Positions 45,323 through 53,942 of a DNA stretch of 64,000 nt are shown in pieces. Origin of the DNA: Bradyrhizobium sp. 170 (lineage in GTDB: Bacteria > Pseudomonadota > Alphaproteobacteria > Rhizobiales > Xanthobacteraceae). The notes beneath the pieces are model-generated. The model was given only the letters and a program-made list of their open reading frames with translations. It ran no database searches and was not told the origin of the DNA. Where the stretch lies: the NCBI RefSeq assembly GCF_023101085.1, contig NZ_CP064703.1, positions 3,162,001 through 3,226,000 of the forward strand, in the 5' to 3' direction. The stretch's first letter is position 1. Every line of letters begins with the position of its first letter. The translations under genes and the position numbers were made by a program.

Positions 45323-46321
45323 ATGAAGCGAAGAACCGTACTTGCGGGCCTTGGTGCGACGGCGGCTGCCGGCGCGCTGGGCATGCCATCGATCCTGAGG
45401 GCGCAGGCGCTTGTCACGCTCAACGGAGCCGTACAGTTCAACGACGACCACGCCTTCACCAAGGCGCTGACCCGGTTTGAAGAACTGGTGAAGAAGTATT
45501 ACGGCAAGCCCGTCAACTTCACGCTGCACAAGAATTCGTCGCTTGGTCTCGAGAAGCAGTATTTCGAGTATATGTCGCAGGGCAAGGCGGTCGATTACGG
45601 CATCGTCTCGCCGGCCCACATGTCGACCTTCGCCAAGGCGGCGCCGTTCATCGATGCGCCGTTTGTGTTCAAGGGCATCGAGCACATGAACAAGGTCGTC
45701 GAACAGAATATCCTGGCGCCGGTCGCCGATGAAATCGCTACCAAGGCCGAGGTCGTTCTGATCGGCTATGCGGGTGGCGGGATCCGCAACATCTTCGCCA
45801 ACAAGCCGCTCAAGAACCTCGCCGATCTTAGGGGTCTCAAGGTGCGCGTGCAGGGCGCTCCGATCTGGTCGAAGACGTTCGCAGCCGTCGGCATGAGCCC
45901 GACCGTGATCGCCTACAATGAAGTCTACAACGCCATCCAGAACGGCGTGATATCGGCCGGCGAGAACGAGGCGGCCGGTGTCGAGGCGATGAAGTTCTAT
46001 GAAGTAGCACCGCACCTCAACCTGACGCAGCACGCGGTATCGATCCGGCCGATCTGCTTCTCGGTGAAAACGCTGAAGACGTTGCCGAAGGACTTGCAGG
46101 ACGCGATCATGAAGGCCGGCAAGGAGGCCGGCGACTACGGCCGTCAACTGGAGTCGAGCGAGGAAGTCGTCAAGCTCGACACGCTGGAGAAGGCGGGCAA
46201 GCTCAAGCGCGTTCCGTTCGAGGAGCGCGACGCGATGAAGAAGCTCGCCGATCCCGTGATGGCCACCTACGCCAAGGAAATCGGCGCCGAGGGCATCTTC
46301 GAGAAGATCAACGTCGCCTGA
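45323..46321 (+). CDS. dctP: TRAP transporter substrate-binding protein (DctP family)
   Basis: A 332-residue periplasmic protein. The signal begins M-K-R-R-T-V-L and ends near residue 28 (R-A-Q-A), suggestive of Tat export. The carboxylate-binding arginine region is seen as L-R-G-L-K-V-R-V-Q-G. ATG at 45323 follows GGGGAGGA. It binds an organic acid for the DctQ-DctM channel encoded downstream. A strong hairpin separates it from dctQ, consistent with higher expression of the binding protein. Confidence 0.88.
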   Translation: MKRRTVLAGLGATAAAGALGMPSILRAQALVTLNGAVQFNDDHAFTKALTRFEELVKKYYGKPVNFTLHKNSSLGLEKQYFEYMSQGKAVDYGIVSPAHMSTFAKAAPFIDAPFVFKGIEHMNKVVEQNILAPVADEIATKAEVVLIGYAGGGIRNIFANKPLKNLADLRGLKVRVQGAPIWSKTFAAVGMSPTVIAYNEVYNAIQNGVISAGENEAAGVEAMKFYEVAPHLNLTQHAVSIRPICFSVKTLKTLPKDLQDAIMKAGKEAGDYGRQLESSEEVVKLDTLEKAGKLKRVPFEERDAMKKLADPVMATYAKEIGAEGIFEKINVA

Positions 46322-46351
46322 GAATTGTCGCTGCCTGCGCGGCAGGAAGTC

Positions 46352-46375
46352 GGGGCAAGCCAGACGGCTTGCCCC
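46352..46375 (+). terminator. Intra-operon hairpin after dctP
   Basis: GGGGCAAGCC (46352-46361) and GGCTTGCCCC (46366-46375) form a perfect ten-base stem with loop AGAC, followed by ATTCC. It lies between dctP and dctQ and probably acts as a partial terminator or 3' stabiliser that raises the binding protein above the membrane subunits. Confidence 0.65.
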
Positions 46376-46402
46376 ATTCCATGATTGTGATCCTCCGGAG
46401 CC

Positions 46403-46921
46403 ATGATGACTGAAATATCAATGCCGCCGCACCCGTCGCTATGGCGCCGAGCGACGGCGGCCTATGCCAAACTGCTGGAAGTCCTGCTCGCCGCCTGCGT
46501 CGGCATTCTGGTCATTCCGGTCACGCTGCAGATCATCTCGCGCTACACGCCGTTTATCCCGTCCTACATCTGGACCGAGGAGATGGCGCGCTTCATGTTC
46601 GTCTGGACGATCATGATCGGCGCCATGGTCGGCATCAGGGAGTCGCAGCATTTCGAGGTCGATGTCTGGCCCGAACTGGCGCGGCGAAGCGAAGCCGCGG
46701 TGCGGATTCTCGCGCGCCTGGGTGTGCTGGCGATGGCGTTGGTGTTTGTGTGGGCCGGGCTCGAATTCACGCGGTTCGCCTGGAACCGAACGTCGGAACT
46801 GGCGGATCTGCCGCTCTGGATGATCCACGTCGCATGGCCGGTGGCCGGGGTGACGTGGATCGTGTTTGGCGGCGAACAGATCCTTGATGAGCTGCGGATT
46901 CTGCTTGGGGCAAAACGATGA
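46403..46921 (+). CDS. dctQ: TRAP transporter small permease (DctQ family)
   Basis: A 172-residue membrane protein with four hydrophobic segments and the conserved W-T-E-E-M-A-R-F-M-F-V-W motif of DctQ proteins (residues 48-59). It supports the large permease in the Na+/H+-driven uptake of organic acids. Start is ATG at 46403 or the adjacent ATG at 46406, which has better spacing to GGAG. Its end overlaps dctM in an ATGA. Confidence 0.88.
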   Translation: MMTEISMPPHPSLWRRATAAYAKLLEVLLAACVGILVIPVTLQIISRYTPFIPSYIWTEEMARFMFVWTIMIGAMVGIRESQHFEVDVWPELARRSEAAVRILARLGVLAMALVFVWAGLEFTRFAWNRTSELADLPLWMIHVAWPVAGVTWIVFGGEQILDELRILLGAKR

Positions 46922-48237
46922 GCGGTAATGTTCTTTCTGCCGGAGAGGCCGCACTGGTCCTGTTCGGGACATTTATCGGCCTGCTCATCATTCGCGTGCC
47001 GGTCGCCTTTGCGCTCGGCCTCGCCTGTGTCCCGATCCTCTTGACCGAGCCCCGCCTGTCGATCATGACGCTCGCGCAGGAGACCTTCAACGCCTACAAT
47101 TCGTTCATCCTGCTGGCGGTGCCGTTCTTCCTGCTGACGGCCAACCTGATGAGCATTGGCGGCATCACCGACCGCCTGGTCGCGTTGTCGCGCTCGATGG
47201 TCGGGCATTGGCCGGGATCGCTGGCGCAAATCAACGTCGTGCTGTCGGTGTTCTTTGCCGGCATCTCCGGCTCCTCCACCGCGGATGCGGCGAGCCAATC
47301 CAAGATCTTCATCGACGCCCAGACCAAGGAGGGCTACGACCTCTCGTTCTCCATCGCCATCACCGCGGTCTCGGCCGTGCTCGCCGTCATCATCCCGCCC
47401 TCGATCCTGATGATCGTGTGGGGCGGGCTGATCTCGACCTCGATCGCGGCGATGTACCTCGCCGGCATCGTGCCGGGACTGCTGATTGCGGGCGCGCAGA
47501 TGGCGACCGTGCATGTCTATGCGACGCGTCGCGGCTATCCGACCTATCCGAAGGATAGCTGGCGGGACATGTGGTGGGCGATCTTGCGGTCGATACCGGC
47601 GATGACGACGCCGTTCATCATCGTCGGCGGCATTTTGCTGGGATGGTTTACCGCGACCGAATCCGCCTGCGTCGCGGTGCTCTATTCCATTGCGCTATCG
47701 ACGTTCTTCTACCGTGAAACCGGCGCGCGCCAACTCTACAAGGCGTTGCTGGACACCGGACGTCTCGCCGGCGTTGCGCTGTTCTGCATCGGCACCGCGA
47801 GCGCCTTCGGCTGGCTATTGGCTTACTACAGGATTCCGCAGGAACTGCTGGCCAACGTCTCGACCTGGGGCATGGGCGCGATCGGGGCGGGCTTCTTCAT
47901 CTCCTTCTGCTTTCTGGTGGTGGGGTGTTTTCTCGACGCCATTCCGGCGATCATCATTGTCGGTACCGTTCTCGAACCGCTGGCGAAATCGGTCGACCTC
48001 CATCCGGTGCAGTTTGCGATCATCTCGATCGTCTCGCTGGCGTTCGGGCTGGTGACACCGCCCTATGGCCTGTGCCTGATGATCGCCTGCTCGATCGCGG
48101 GCGTGCGGCTGCGCTATGCGCTAAAGGACACGGTCATCATGCTGATCCCGATGCTGCTGGTGCTGGCCGCGCTGATCATCTGGCCCAGCGTTTCGCTGTT
48201 CCTGCCGCGGTTGATCGTGCCAGAGATGCTTAAGTAG
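46918..48237 (+). CDS. dctM: TRAP transporter large permease (DctM family)
   Basis: A 439-residue membrane protein with about 12-13 hydrophobic segments. The conserved S-G-S-S-T-A-D-A region near 116-123 and P-P-S-I-L-M-I near 160-166 are typical of DctM. It forms the transport channel with DctQ. It is the last gene of the operon, and its stop codon directly abuts the stop of the convergent histidine-kinase gene, leaving no room for a separate terminator. Confidence 0.9.
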   Translation: MSGNVLSAGEAALVLFGTFIGLLIIRVPVAFALGLACVPILLTEPRLSIMTLAQETFNAYNSFILLAVPFFLLTANLMSIGGITDRLVALSRSMVGHWPGSLAQINVVLSVFFAGISGSSTADAASQSKIFIDAQTKEGYDLSFSIAITAVSAVLAVIIPPSILMIVWGGLISTSIAAMYLAGIVPGLLIAGAQMATVHVYATRRGYPTYPKDSWRDMWWAILRSIPAMTTPFIIVGGILLGWFTATESACVAVLYSIALSTFFYRETGARQLYKALLDTGRLAGVALFCIGTASAFGWLLAYYRIPQELLANVSTWGMGAIGAGFFISFCFLVVGCFLDAIPAIIIVGTVLEPLAKSVDLHPVQFAIISIVSLAFGLVTPPYGLCLMIACSIAGVRLRYALKDTVIMLIPMLLVLAALIIWPSVSLFLPRLIVPEMLK

Positions 48238-49782
48238 CTATTCTTCCTTATCGAGCGCGCAGCTTACCGTGTAGACGACGCCGCGCGGCAGGAAGTCGAC
48301 GGTCGCTTCGCCGCCGAGCTGGTCGCGCGCGCTGCGCTCGATCAGCCGCGAGCCGAAGCCGCGCTGCACCGGCGCCGTGACGGGCGGGCCGCCGGCCTCG
48401 GTCCAGATCAGCCGCAGCTTGCGCCCGTCGCTTTCCTGGAGGATCTCCCAGTCCACCGCGACGGTCCCGGTGTCGTTCGACAGCGCGCCGTATTTGGCGG
48501 CGTTGGTCGCGATCTCGTGCACGATCATCGACAGCACCACGGCGAGCCGCGGCGACAGCGGAATCTGCGGTCCGAACATCCGCATCCGCTCCGGATTGTT
48601 GAGCAGATAGGGCTGCAGCACCCGCGCAATCACTTCTCGCAACTCCGCGCCCTGCCATTTTTCCTGGCTCAGCAGATTGTGCGCCTCCGCCAGCGCGCCG
48701 AGCCTTCCCTCGAACTTCTCGCGCTCCGCCCGGCTCGCGCTGCGGAACGTCTGGGTAGCGATCGACTGCAGCACCGCGAGCGTATTCTTGACGCGGTGGT
48801 TGAGCTCCTCGATCAGGAGATTGTGCAGCATCTCGCCGCGGGCGATCTGGGTTGCCATCCGCACCGCAAAGGCGAGGCCGACCATCAGCAGGACGGCGCC
48901 CATCACGCTTGCTATCGCCAGGTTGCGCCAGAGCGGCGCGACCAGCGAACGTTCGGCGACGCCTGCGGCAACCGTCCAGCCGGTGAGCGAGGAGCGGGCA
49001 AAGCTCGTAATCAGCGGCACGCCCTCGAGCGATACCGTCGGCACGGTGGCTTCGGGATTGTGGGCCATCTCCGCCTGGAACGAGGGCGATGCCCGCTTGC
49101 CGACGGTCTCCTGCGGGTTCGGCACGCGCGCGAAATTGGTGCCTTCGCTGTCGAAGATCGAGATCGTCCAGTCCTTGCCCGGCCGCTGCTGCTCGATCAT
49201 GGCCTGAAAAATCTCGATCGGCGGACTGAAGGAGATGTCGTAAAGTACCTGGTCGTCCTGGATGACGGGTACTTCGACCGTCAGGATCAGCCGTTTCTTG
49301 ACCGACCCGAAGAACAGGTTGGAGTAAACCGGCCTCTTTTCCGCGAACACCTTGTCGATCATGGCGAGGTTGTTGCGTAACGGCAGGTTTGCCGTGTCCG
49401 ATGTGAGCGAGGAGAACACCTGGCGGCCTTCGCGGTTCGCCACCAGCACGACGCCGCCTTCGCCGTACTGGTCGAGGAAACCCTGGCAGATGCGGCGGAA
49501 TCCCTCGAAGTCCCCGTCGCGCAGGGCGTTTGTCAGCGACAGCACCTGGAGCGCGCCGGTGATCCGCTGCATCTCGGCGTCGAGCACGAGGCGAATGCTG
49601 CGCACGTTTTCGAGCACCCGCTGGGTCGCATTCAGCCGGTCCTGCTTGTAATTGTTGTAGACGAGGCCGGCCGCGAAAATAATCAGCGGCAGCGTGGTTC
49701 CCGCGACCAGCAGGGCGAGACGCACTGGCAATGAAGGTTTCGGCAACGCAAGCCCCGGGTCGACGCCAATCGGTCGAAGCAT
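48238..49782 (-). CDS. Sensor histidine kinase, HisKA_2/HWE type
   Basis: A 514-residue membrane sensor. A helix at about 20-42, a periplasmic Cache-like sensing domain (about 45-280) and a second helix (about 288-310) precede the kinase core. The phospho-acceptor is His329 in E-E-L-N-H-R-V-K-N-T-L, followed by the ATPase domain with M-I-V-H-E-I-A-T-N-A-A-K-Y-G-A-L as N-box. This belongs to the HisKA_2/HWE class common in rhizobia. No response regulator is adjacent, so it is an orphan. Being next to the TRAP operon it might sense the same organic acid. Confidence 0.87.
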   Translation of the reverse strand: MLRPIGVDPGLALPKPSLPVRLALLVAGTTLPLIIFAAGLVYNNYKQDRLNATQRVLENVRSIRLVLDAEMQRITGALQVLSLTNALRDGDFEGFRRICQGFLDQYGEGGVVLVANREGRQVFSSLTSDTANLPLRNNLAMIDKVFAEKRPVYSNLFFGSVKKRLILTVEVPVIQDDQVLYDISFSPPIEIFQAMIEQQRPGKDWTISIFDSEGTNFARVPNPQETVGKRASPSFQAEMAHNPEATVPTVSLEGVPLITSFARSSLTGWTVAAGVAERSLVAPLWRNLAIASVMGAVLLMVGLAFAVRMATQIARGEMLHNLLIEELNHRVKNTLAVLQSIATQTFRSASRAEREKFEGRLGALAEAHNLLSQEKWQGAELREVIARVLQPYLLNNPERMRMFGPQIPLSPRLAVVLSMIVHEIATNAAKYGALSNDTGTVAVDWEILQESDGRKLRLIWTEAGGPPVTAPVQRGFGSRLIERSARDQLGGEATVDFLPRGVVYTVSCALDKEE

Positions 49783-49906
49783 AGGAGAAGCTGCCGAATT
49801 TCGCCAAGGAGATTAGAGGGATATCGAGAGGAATTGACCCGGCTTTTTGGCAGATGCGCCGGGCTCCGCGGTCGCTGAGTGCGCCGCGGAACCCGGATTA
49901 CCTTCC

Positions 49907-51181
49907 TCAAAGGTTACTGTCGGTGATCGCGGCATACACCATGGTGCGCAGCTCGCGCCGCAACGGATAGGCGCTCGACGGCAGCACCTGCGTCATGAAG
50001 ATCGCGATCAGCTCTTCCGCCGGATCGATGAAGAACGAGGTCGTCGCAGCACCTCCCCAGTTGAATTCGCCCGGGCTGCCGGCGATCAGCGTCTGCGCCG
50101 GGTTCATGGTGACGGCAAAGCCGAGCCCGAATCCGATGCCGTTATAGGCGGCCTCCGAGAACAGCGAGCGCGACATCGCCGGCAGGTCGGCCCCGCCGGG
50201 CAGGTGGTTCGACGTCATCAGCTTCAGGGTTTTCGGACCCAGCAGGCGGACCCCGCCGAGTTCGCCGCCATTGAGCAGCGCCCGGCAGAAGGTGAGGTAG
50301 TCGGCCACAGTCGAGCACAGGCCGCCGCCGCCAGAGATGAACGAAGGCGGCGATAGGAACGAACTCGTCGCCGGATCGTCCTGCAGCGTCAGCGTGCCCT
50401 TGCGCTCGGTGGCGAGCGGGTTGAAGCCGCCTTGCGGGTCGGCCGAATAGCACGCCGCGAAACGATGCGCCTTGTCCTTTGGCACGAAGAAATCGGTGTC
50501 GTTCATGCCGAGCGGATCGAGGATACGTTCTTTAAGGAACTGCTCGAACGGCTTGCCGCTGATTTTGCCGATGAGATAGCCGATCACGTCGGTGGAGACG
50601 GAGTAGTTCCAGGCCTCGCCCGGTGAAAACTCCAGGGGAATTTTCGCGAGGTCGTCGATCATGGTTTGCAGCGTGCCGGCCTTGATCACTTCGCCGATCT
50701 TGGTCTCGCGATAGGCGGCATCGACATTGCCGCGCTGCTGGAAGCCATATGTAAGGCCCGAGGTGTGGCGCAGCAGGTCCACGATCAGCATCGGCCGGGT
50801 CGGCGGACGGGTCAGGAAGGCCGGGTGCGTGCCGGCCACGAACACGCCGAGGTTCTTCCATTCCGGAATATATTTGTGCACCGGCTCATCCAGCGCGACG
50901 CGGCCTTCCTCGACCAGCATCATGAAGGCTACGCTCGTGAGCGGCTTGGTCATCGAATAGATGCGGAAGATCGTGTCGTCCTTCACCGGTGCCTTGCGCT
51001 CGACGTCGGCAAAGCCCTGCACGGTCGAATGGACGACCTTGCCGCGGCGATAGATCAGGAGCTGCGTCCCCGGGAAGCGCCCGCCGTCGACATAGCGTTG
51101 CTTCAGGTGATTTTCGAGACGATCGAGCGCCGCCTTGGACATTCCGGCTTGCTCGGGCGAGGCGGGGGTAGGGGCTAACAT
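49907..51181 (-). CDS. Serine hydrolase of the beta-lactamase/class C family
   Basis: A 424-residue protein with the serine beta-lactamase fold. S76-M-T-K79 is the S-x-x-K motif, and W-N-Y-S-V (about 215-219) supplies the tyrosine of the Y-x-N-like motif. Proteins of this size are usually esterases or D-amino-acid peptidases rather than antibiotic resistance enzymes. No signal peptide is seen. ATG at 51181 is preferred over GTG at 51187 for its distance from GGAG. Function unknown. Confidence 0.82.
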   Translation of the reverse strand: MLAPTPASPEQAGMSKAALDRLENHLKQRYVDGGRFPGTQLLIYRRGKVVHSTVQGFADVERKAPVKDDTIFRIYSMTKPLTSVAFMMLVEEGRVALDEPVHKYIPEWKNLGVFVAGTHPAFLTRPPTRPMLIVDLLRHTSGLTYGFQQRGNVDAAYRETKIGEVIKAGTLQTMIDDLAKIPLEFSPGEAWNYSVSTDVIGYLIGKISGKPFEQFLKERILDPLGMNDTDFFVPKDKAHRFAACYSADPQGGFNPLATERKGTLTLQDDPATSSFLSPPSFISGGGGLCSTVADYLTFCRALLNGGELGGVRLLGPKTLKLMTSNHLPGGADLPAMSRSLFSEAAYNGIGFGLGFAVTMNPAQTLIAGSPGEFNWGGAATTSFFIDPAEELIAIFMTQVLPSSAYPLRRELRTMVYAAITDSNL

Positions 51182-51315
51182 CGGCACTGATCTCCGGCTG
51201 GGATGCTGCCTTGATAGCCGAAAAGTGTGCCCCGTTCCAACCAGCCGCGCTTACCCGGCGTGGGACGCTGGTATAGGCTGCCGCCAGCCTTGGTCTATTC
51301 CCGCAGGACAGAAAA

Positions 51316-52230
51316 ATGCGCCAATTCAGCGAAACCGAACTGACCGCCGCCGTAATCAGCAGTTTCGACGATACGCCGGATCCGCGAGCCAAATTCCTGC
51401 TGCAGGAACTGGTGAAATCGCTGCACGACTACGTCCGCAGGACCGATCTCACCTTCGAGGAATGGGAATATGCGATCGATTTCCTGACCCGGACCGGTCA
51501 GAAGTGCACCCCGATCCGGCAGGAGTTCATCCTGCTTTCCGATGTGCTTGGCGTGTCGATGCTGGTCGACGCCGTGAACCACAGGGAGCGCGAGGGCGCG
51601 ACCGAGACCACGGTGCTCGGCCCGTTCTATGTCGGCGAGCACAAGGTGACGCCGCACGGCACCGATATCTCGGCCAATCTGGCCGGCGAGCGGATGTTCG
51701 TGCAGAGCCGCGTCACCGACCTCACGGGCAAGCCGCTGGCTGACGTGCCGGTGGACGTCTGGCACGCCGATGATGACGGCTTCTATGATTCCCAGAAGGC
51801 GTCCTACGCGACGCAGGGCCCGTCGTCGCGGGCGCGGTTCATCACAGATGCCGATGGCAGGTTCTTCTTCCGCACCATCCTGCCGTGCAGCTATCCGATC
51901 CCCACCGACGGCCCGGTCGGCGAGATGATCCTGCAGACCCGCCGCCATCCGATGCGGCCGGCGCATGTGCATTTCCTGGTTGACGCACCGGGCTATCAGC
52001 CGCTGATCACGCATGTCTTCATGGACGGCGACAAATATCTCGATTCCGACGTGGTGTTCGGGGTCAAGGACGAACTGGTCGCCAAAATCGAAAAGCGCAC
52101 CGATCCGACGATGCCGGACGGCAAGCCAGCGGCCGCCCCGTGGCACCTCATGACCTACGAATTCCGGATGAAACCGGGCGGGGGAAGCGCGCCGAAACCG
52201 ATGATGGCGAAGGCCACCGCGGACGCTTAA
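51316..52230 (+). CDS. Intradiol ring-cleavage dioxygenase (catechol/hydroxyquinol type)
   Basis: A 304-residue non-haem Fe(III) dioxygenase that opens catecholic rings between the hydroxyls. The N-terminal helical dimerisation domain (about 1-95) is followed by the catalytic domain starting with V-L-G-P-F-Y. The iron ligands Y157, Y193, H217 and H219 keep the same spacing as in catechol 1,2-dioxygenase. Dimer domain and length suit catechol or hydroxyquinol 1,2-dioxygenase. It stands alone, without maleylacetate reductase or muconate genes. Confidence 0.9.
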   Translation: MRQFSETELTAAVISSFDDTPDPRAKFLLQELVKSLHDYVRRTDLTFEEWEYAIDFLTRTGQKCTPIRQEFILLSDVLGVSMLVDAVNHREREGATETTVLGPFYVGEHKVTPHGTDISANLAGERMFVQSRVTDLTGKPLADVPVDVWHADDDGFYDSQKASYATQGPSSRARFITDADGRFFFRTILPCSYPIPTDGPVGEMILQTRRHPMRPAHVHFLVDAPGYQPLITHVFMDGDKYLDSDVVFGVKDELVAKIEKRTDPTMPDGKPAAAPWHLMTYEFRMKPGGGSAPKPMMAKATADA

Positions 52231-52249
52231 AACCGGCGCTCTGCGACTT

Positions 52250-52282
52250 GCTCAATTCTTGTGCGCCGCACAAGAATTGAGC
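52250..52282. terminator. Perfect palindrome with 15-base arms after the dioxygenase gene
   Basis: GCTCAATTCTTGTGC (52250-52264) and GCACAAGAATTGAGC (52268-52282) are exact reverse complements with a three-base loop; GCGA and TCGC outside extend the stem imperfectly. It starts 20 bp after the dioxygenase stop. It could terminate that gene's transcript, though no T-run follows, or be a regulator's binding site for the nitrate operon. Confidence 0.55.
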
Positions 52283-52389
52283 GAATCGCAAATTTGGAAA
52301 GCTGTGACTGGTTCCTGACCGCCGCTTCTTTTTTCAGCAGCTATCTAGCAATATACTGATATCAATAAGTTTTTTGCGATGCACGAGGC

Positions 52390-52407
52390 TTGGCACGGAG
52401 CTTGAAT
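52390..52407 (+). promoter_or_regulatory. Putative sigma-54 promoter of the nitrate operon
   Basis: TTGGCACGGAGCTTGAAT matches the -24/-12 consensus (TGGCAC-N5-TTGC) with a perfect TGGCAC and TTGA in place of TTGC, at the right spacing. It lies about 153 bp upstream of nrtA. Nitrogen-regulated (NtrC/sigma-54) control of nitrate assimilation is usual in rhizobia. Confidence 0.55.
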
Positions 52408-52559
52408 AGCTAGTGCTGACGCCATCGATGCCGTCCCTTGAGACCACTCATCCGAATTGTGACGCCGCCATTCCGGGGCCTCCCTGGAACACGCCTTTGT
52501 GCGCCTAGCGCGGTGACCCAATCGGACGGCCCCGTTTCACGCACTGACGCAAAAGGACA

Positions 52560-53888
52560 ATGACGCCCATGACGAAGCCTACCAATCCAACCTCACGCCG
52601 CGGTTTCAGCCGCCGCCAGCTCCTGAAGGCGACCGGCGGCACGGCGGCATTGCTCGCCGCCGCCAAGCTGAACTTCCCCGCCGGCGCGTTCGCGCAAGGC
52701 GCGGGTCCGGAAGTCACCAAGGCGACGCTCGGGTTCATCGCGCTGAGCGACGCCGGTCCGCTGTTCGTCGCCAAGGACAAGGGGCTGTTCGCCAAGTACG
52801 GCATGCCCGACGTCGAAGTCGCCAAGCAGGCCTCGTGGGGTACCACCCGCGACAACCTCGTGCTCGGCTCGGAAGGCAACGGCATCGACGGTGCGCACAT
52901 TCTGACGCCGATGCCGTACCTGATCTCGGCCGGCAAAGTGACGCAGAACAATCAGCCGACGCCGATGTACATCCTGGCGCGGCTCAATCTCGACAGCCAG
53001 TGCATTTCCGTTTCCAACGAATATGCCGATCTCAAGCTCGGCGTCGACACCGCGCCGTTCAAGGTCGCGCTTGAAAAGAAGAAGGCCTCCGGCAAGGCGA
53101 TCAAGGCCGCGATGACATTCCCGGGCGGCACCCACGATCTGTGGATCCGCTATTGGCTCGCCGCCGGCGGCATCGATCCCGACAAGGATATCGAAACCAT
53201 CGTGGTGCCGCCGCCGCAAATGGTTGCCAACATGAAAGTCGGCACCATGGATTGCTTCTGCGTTGGCGAGCCGTGGAACCTGCAGTTGATCAATCAGAAG
53301 ATCGGCTACACCGCCGTCAACACCGGGGAAATCTGGGCCAAGCATCCCGAGAAATCATTGGGCATGCGCGCTGCCTGGGTCGACAAATATCCGAAGGCGG
53401 CCCAGGCGATCCTGATGGCGGTGATGGAGGCGCAGCAATGGGCCGACAAGGCCGAGAACAAGAAAGAGCTCGCCACCATCATGGGCAAGCGGCAATGGAT
53501 GAATTGCCCGGTCGAAGACGTTTACGACCGTTCGGCGGGCAAGTTCGACTACGGCATTCCCGGCAAGGTCGTCGAGAACTCGCCGCACATCATGAAATAC
53601 TGGCGCGATCATGCGTCCTATCCGTTCCAGAGCCACGATCTCTGGTTCCTCACCGAAGACATTCGCTGGGGCAAGTATGACGCGGGCTTCGACACCAAGG
53701 CGCTGATCGCCAAGGTCAACCGCCAGGATCTCTGGAAAGAGGCCGCTAAGACGATGGGAGTCGCTGCTGCGGACATTCCGGCCTCGACCTCGCGCGGCAA
53801 GGAGACCTTCTTCGACGGCAAGGTGTTCGATCCGGAGAATCCGTCTGCGTATCTGAAGTCCCTGTCGATCAAGCGTGTTGATGTCTGA
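52560..53888 (+). CDS. nrtA: Nitrate ABC transporter substrate-binding protein
   Basis: A 442-residue binding protein of the NrtA/CmpA family. A twin-arginine signal (S-R-R-G-F-S-R-R-Q-L-L-K) precedes the mature chain, pointing to Tat export. The family-typical G-F-I-A-L-S-D-A-G-P-L and G-E-P-W-N segments are present. ATG at 52560 lies close to AAAAGGA; ATG at 52569 is an alternative. It is the first gene of an operon that continues with nrtB, nrtC and the nitrate reductase, which makes nitrate the likely ligand. Confidence 0.88.
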   Translation: MTPMTKPTNPTSRRGFSRRQLLKATGGTAALLAAAKLNFPAGAFAQGAGPEVTKATLGFIALSDAGPLFVAKDKGLFAKYGMPDVEVAKQASWGTTRDNLVLGSEGNGIDGAHILTPMPYLISAGKVTQNNQPTPMYILARLNLDSQCISVSNEYADLKLGVDTAPFKVALEKKKASGKAIKAAMTFPGGTHDLWIRYWLAAGGIDPDKDIETIVVPPPQMVANMKVGTMDCFCVGEPWNLQLINQKIGYTAVNTGEIWAKHPEKSLGMRAAWVDKYPKAAQAILMAVMEAQQWADKAENKKELATIMGKRQWMNCPVEDVYDRSAGKFDYGIPGKVVENSPHIMKYWRDHASYPFQSHDLWFLTEDIRWGKYDAGFDTKALIAKVNRQDLWKEAAKTMGVAAADIPASTSRGKETFFDGKVFDPENPSAYLKSLSIKRVDV

Positions 53889-53895
53889 TCCAAAC

Positions 53896-53924
53896 CGGGC
53901 CGCGCGCTGGATGCGAGCGGCCCG
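53896..53924 (+). terminator. Intra-operon hairpin after nrtA
   Basis: CGGGCCGC (53896-53903) and GCGGCCCG (53917-53924) form an eight-base GC stem with a 13-base loop in the short nrtA-nrtB spacer. As with the dctP hairpin, it probably protects or partly terminates the binding-protein message. Confidence 0.55.
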
Positions 53925-53942
53925 CCCATTGAACACGGAGAT

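Larger units (their letters stand above)
52231..52559. other. Upstream region of the nitrate-assimilation operon
   Basis: A 329-base gene-free region. It holds a perfect 15-base-arm palindrome just after the dioxygenase stop, an AT-rich stretch at about 52340-52375, and a sigma-54-like promoter at 52390-52407. The last 150 bases before nrtA are likely leader RNA; I see no clear antitermination hairpin. Confidence 0.6.

Noticed and set aside
48248..49807. A 519-codon frame on the same strand as the histidine kinase, in another frame
   Set aside because: The kinase frame carries the H-box and N-box; this overlapping frame is Arg/Ala-rich with no motifs.
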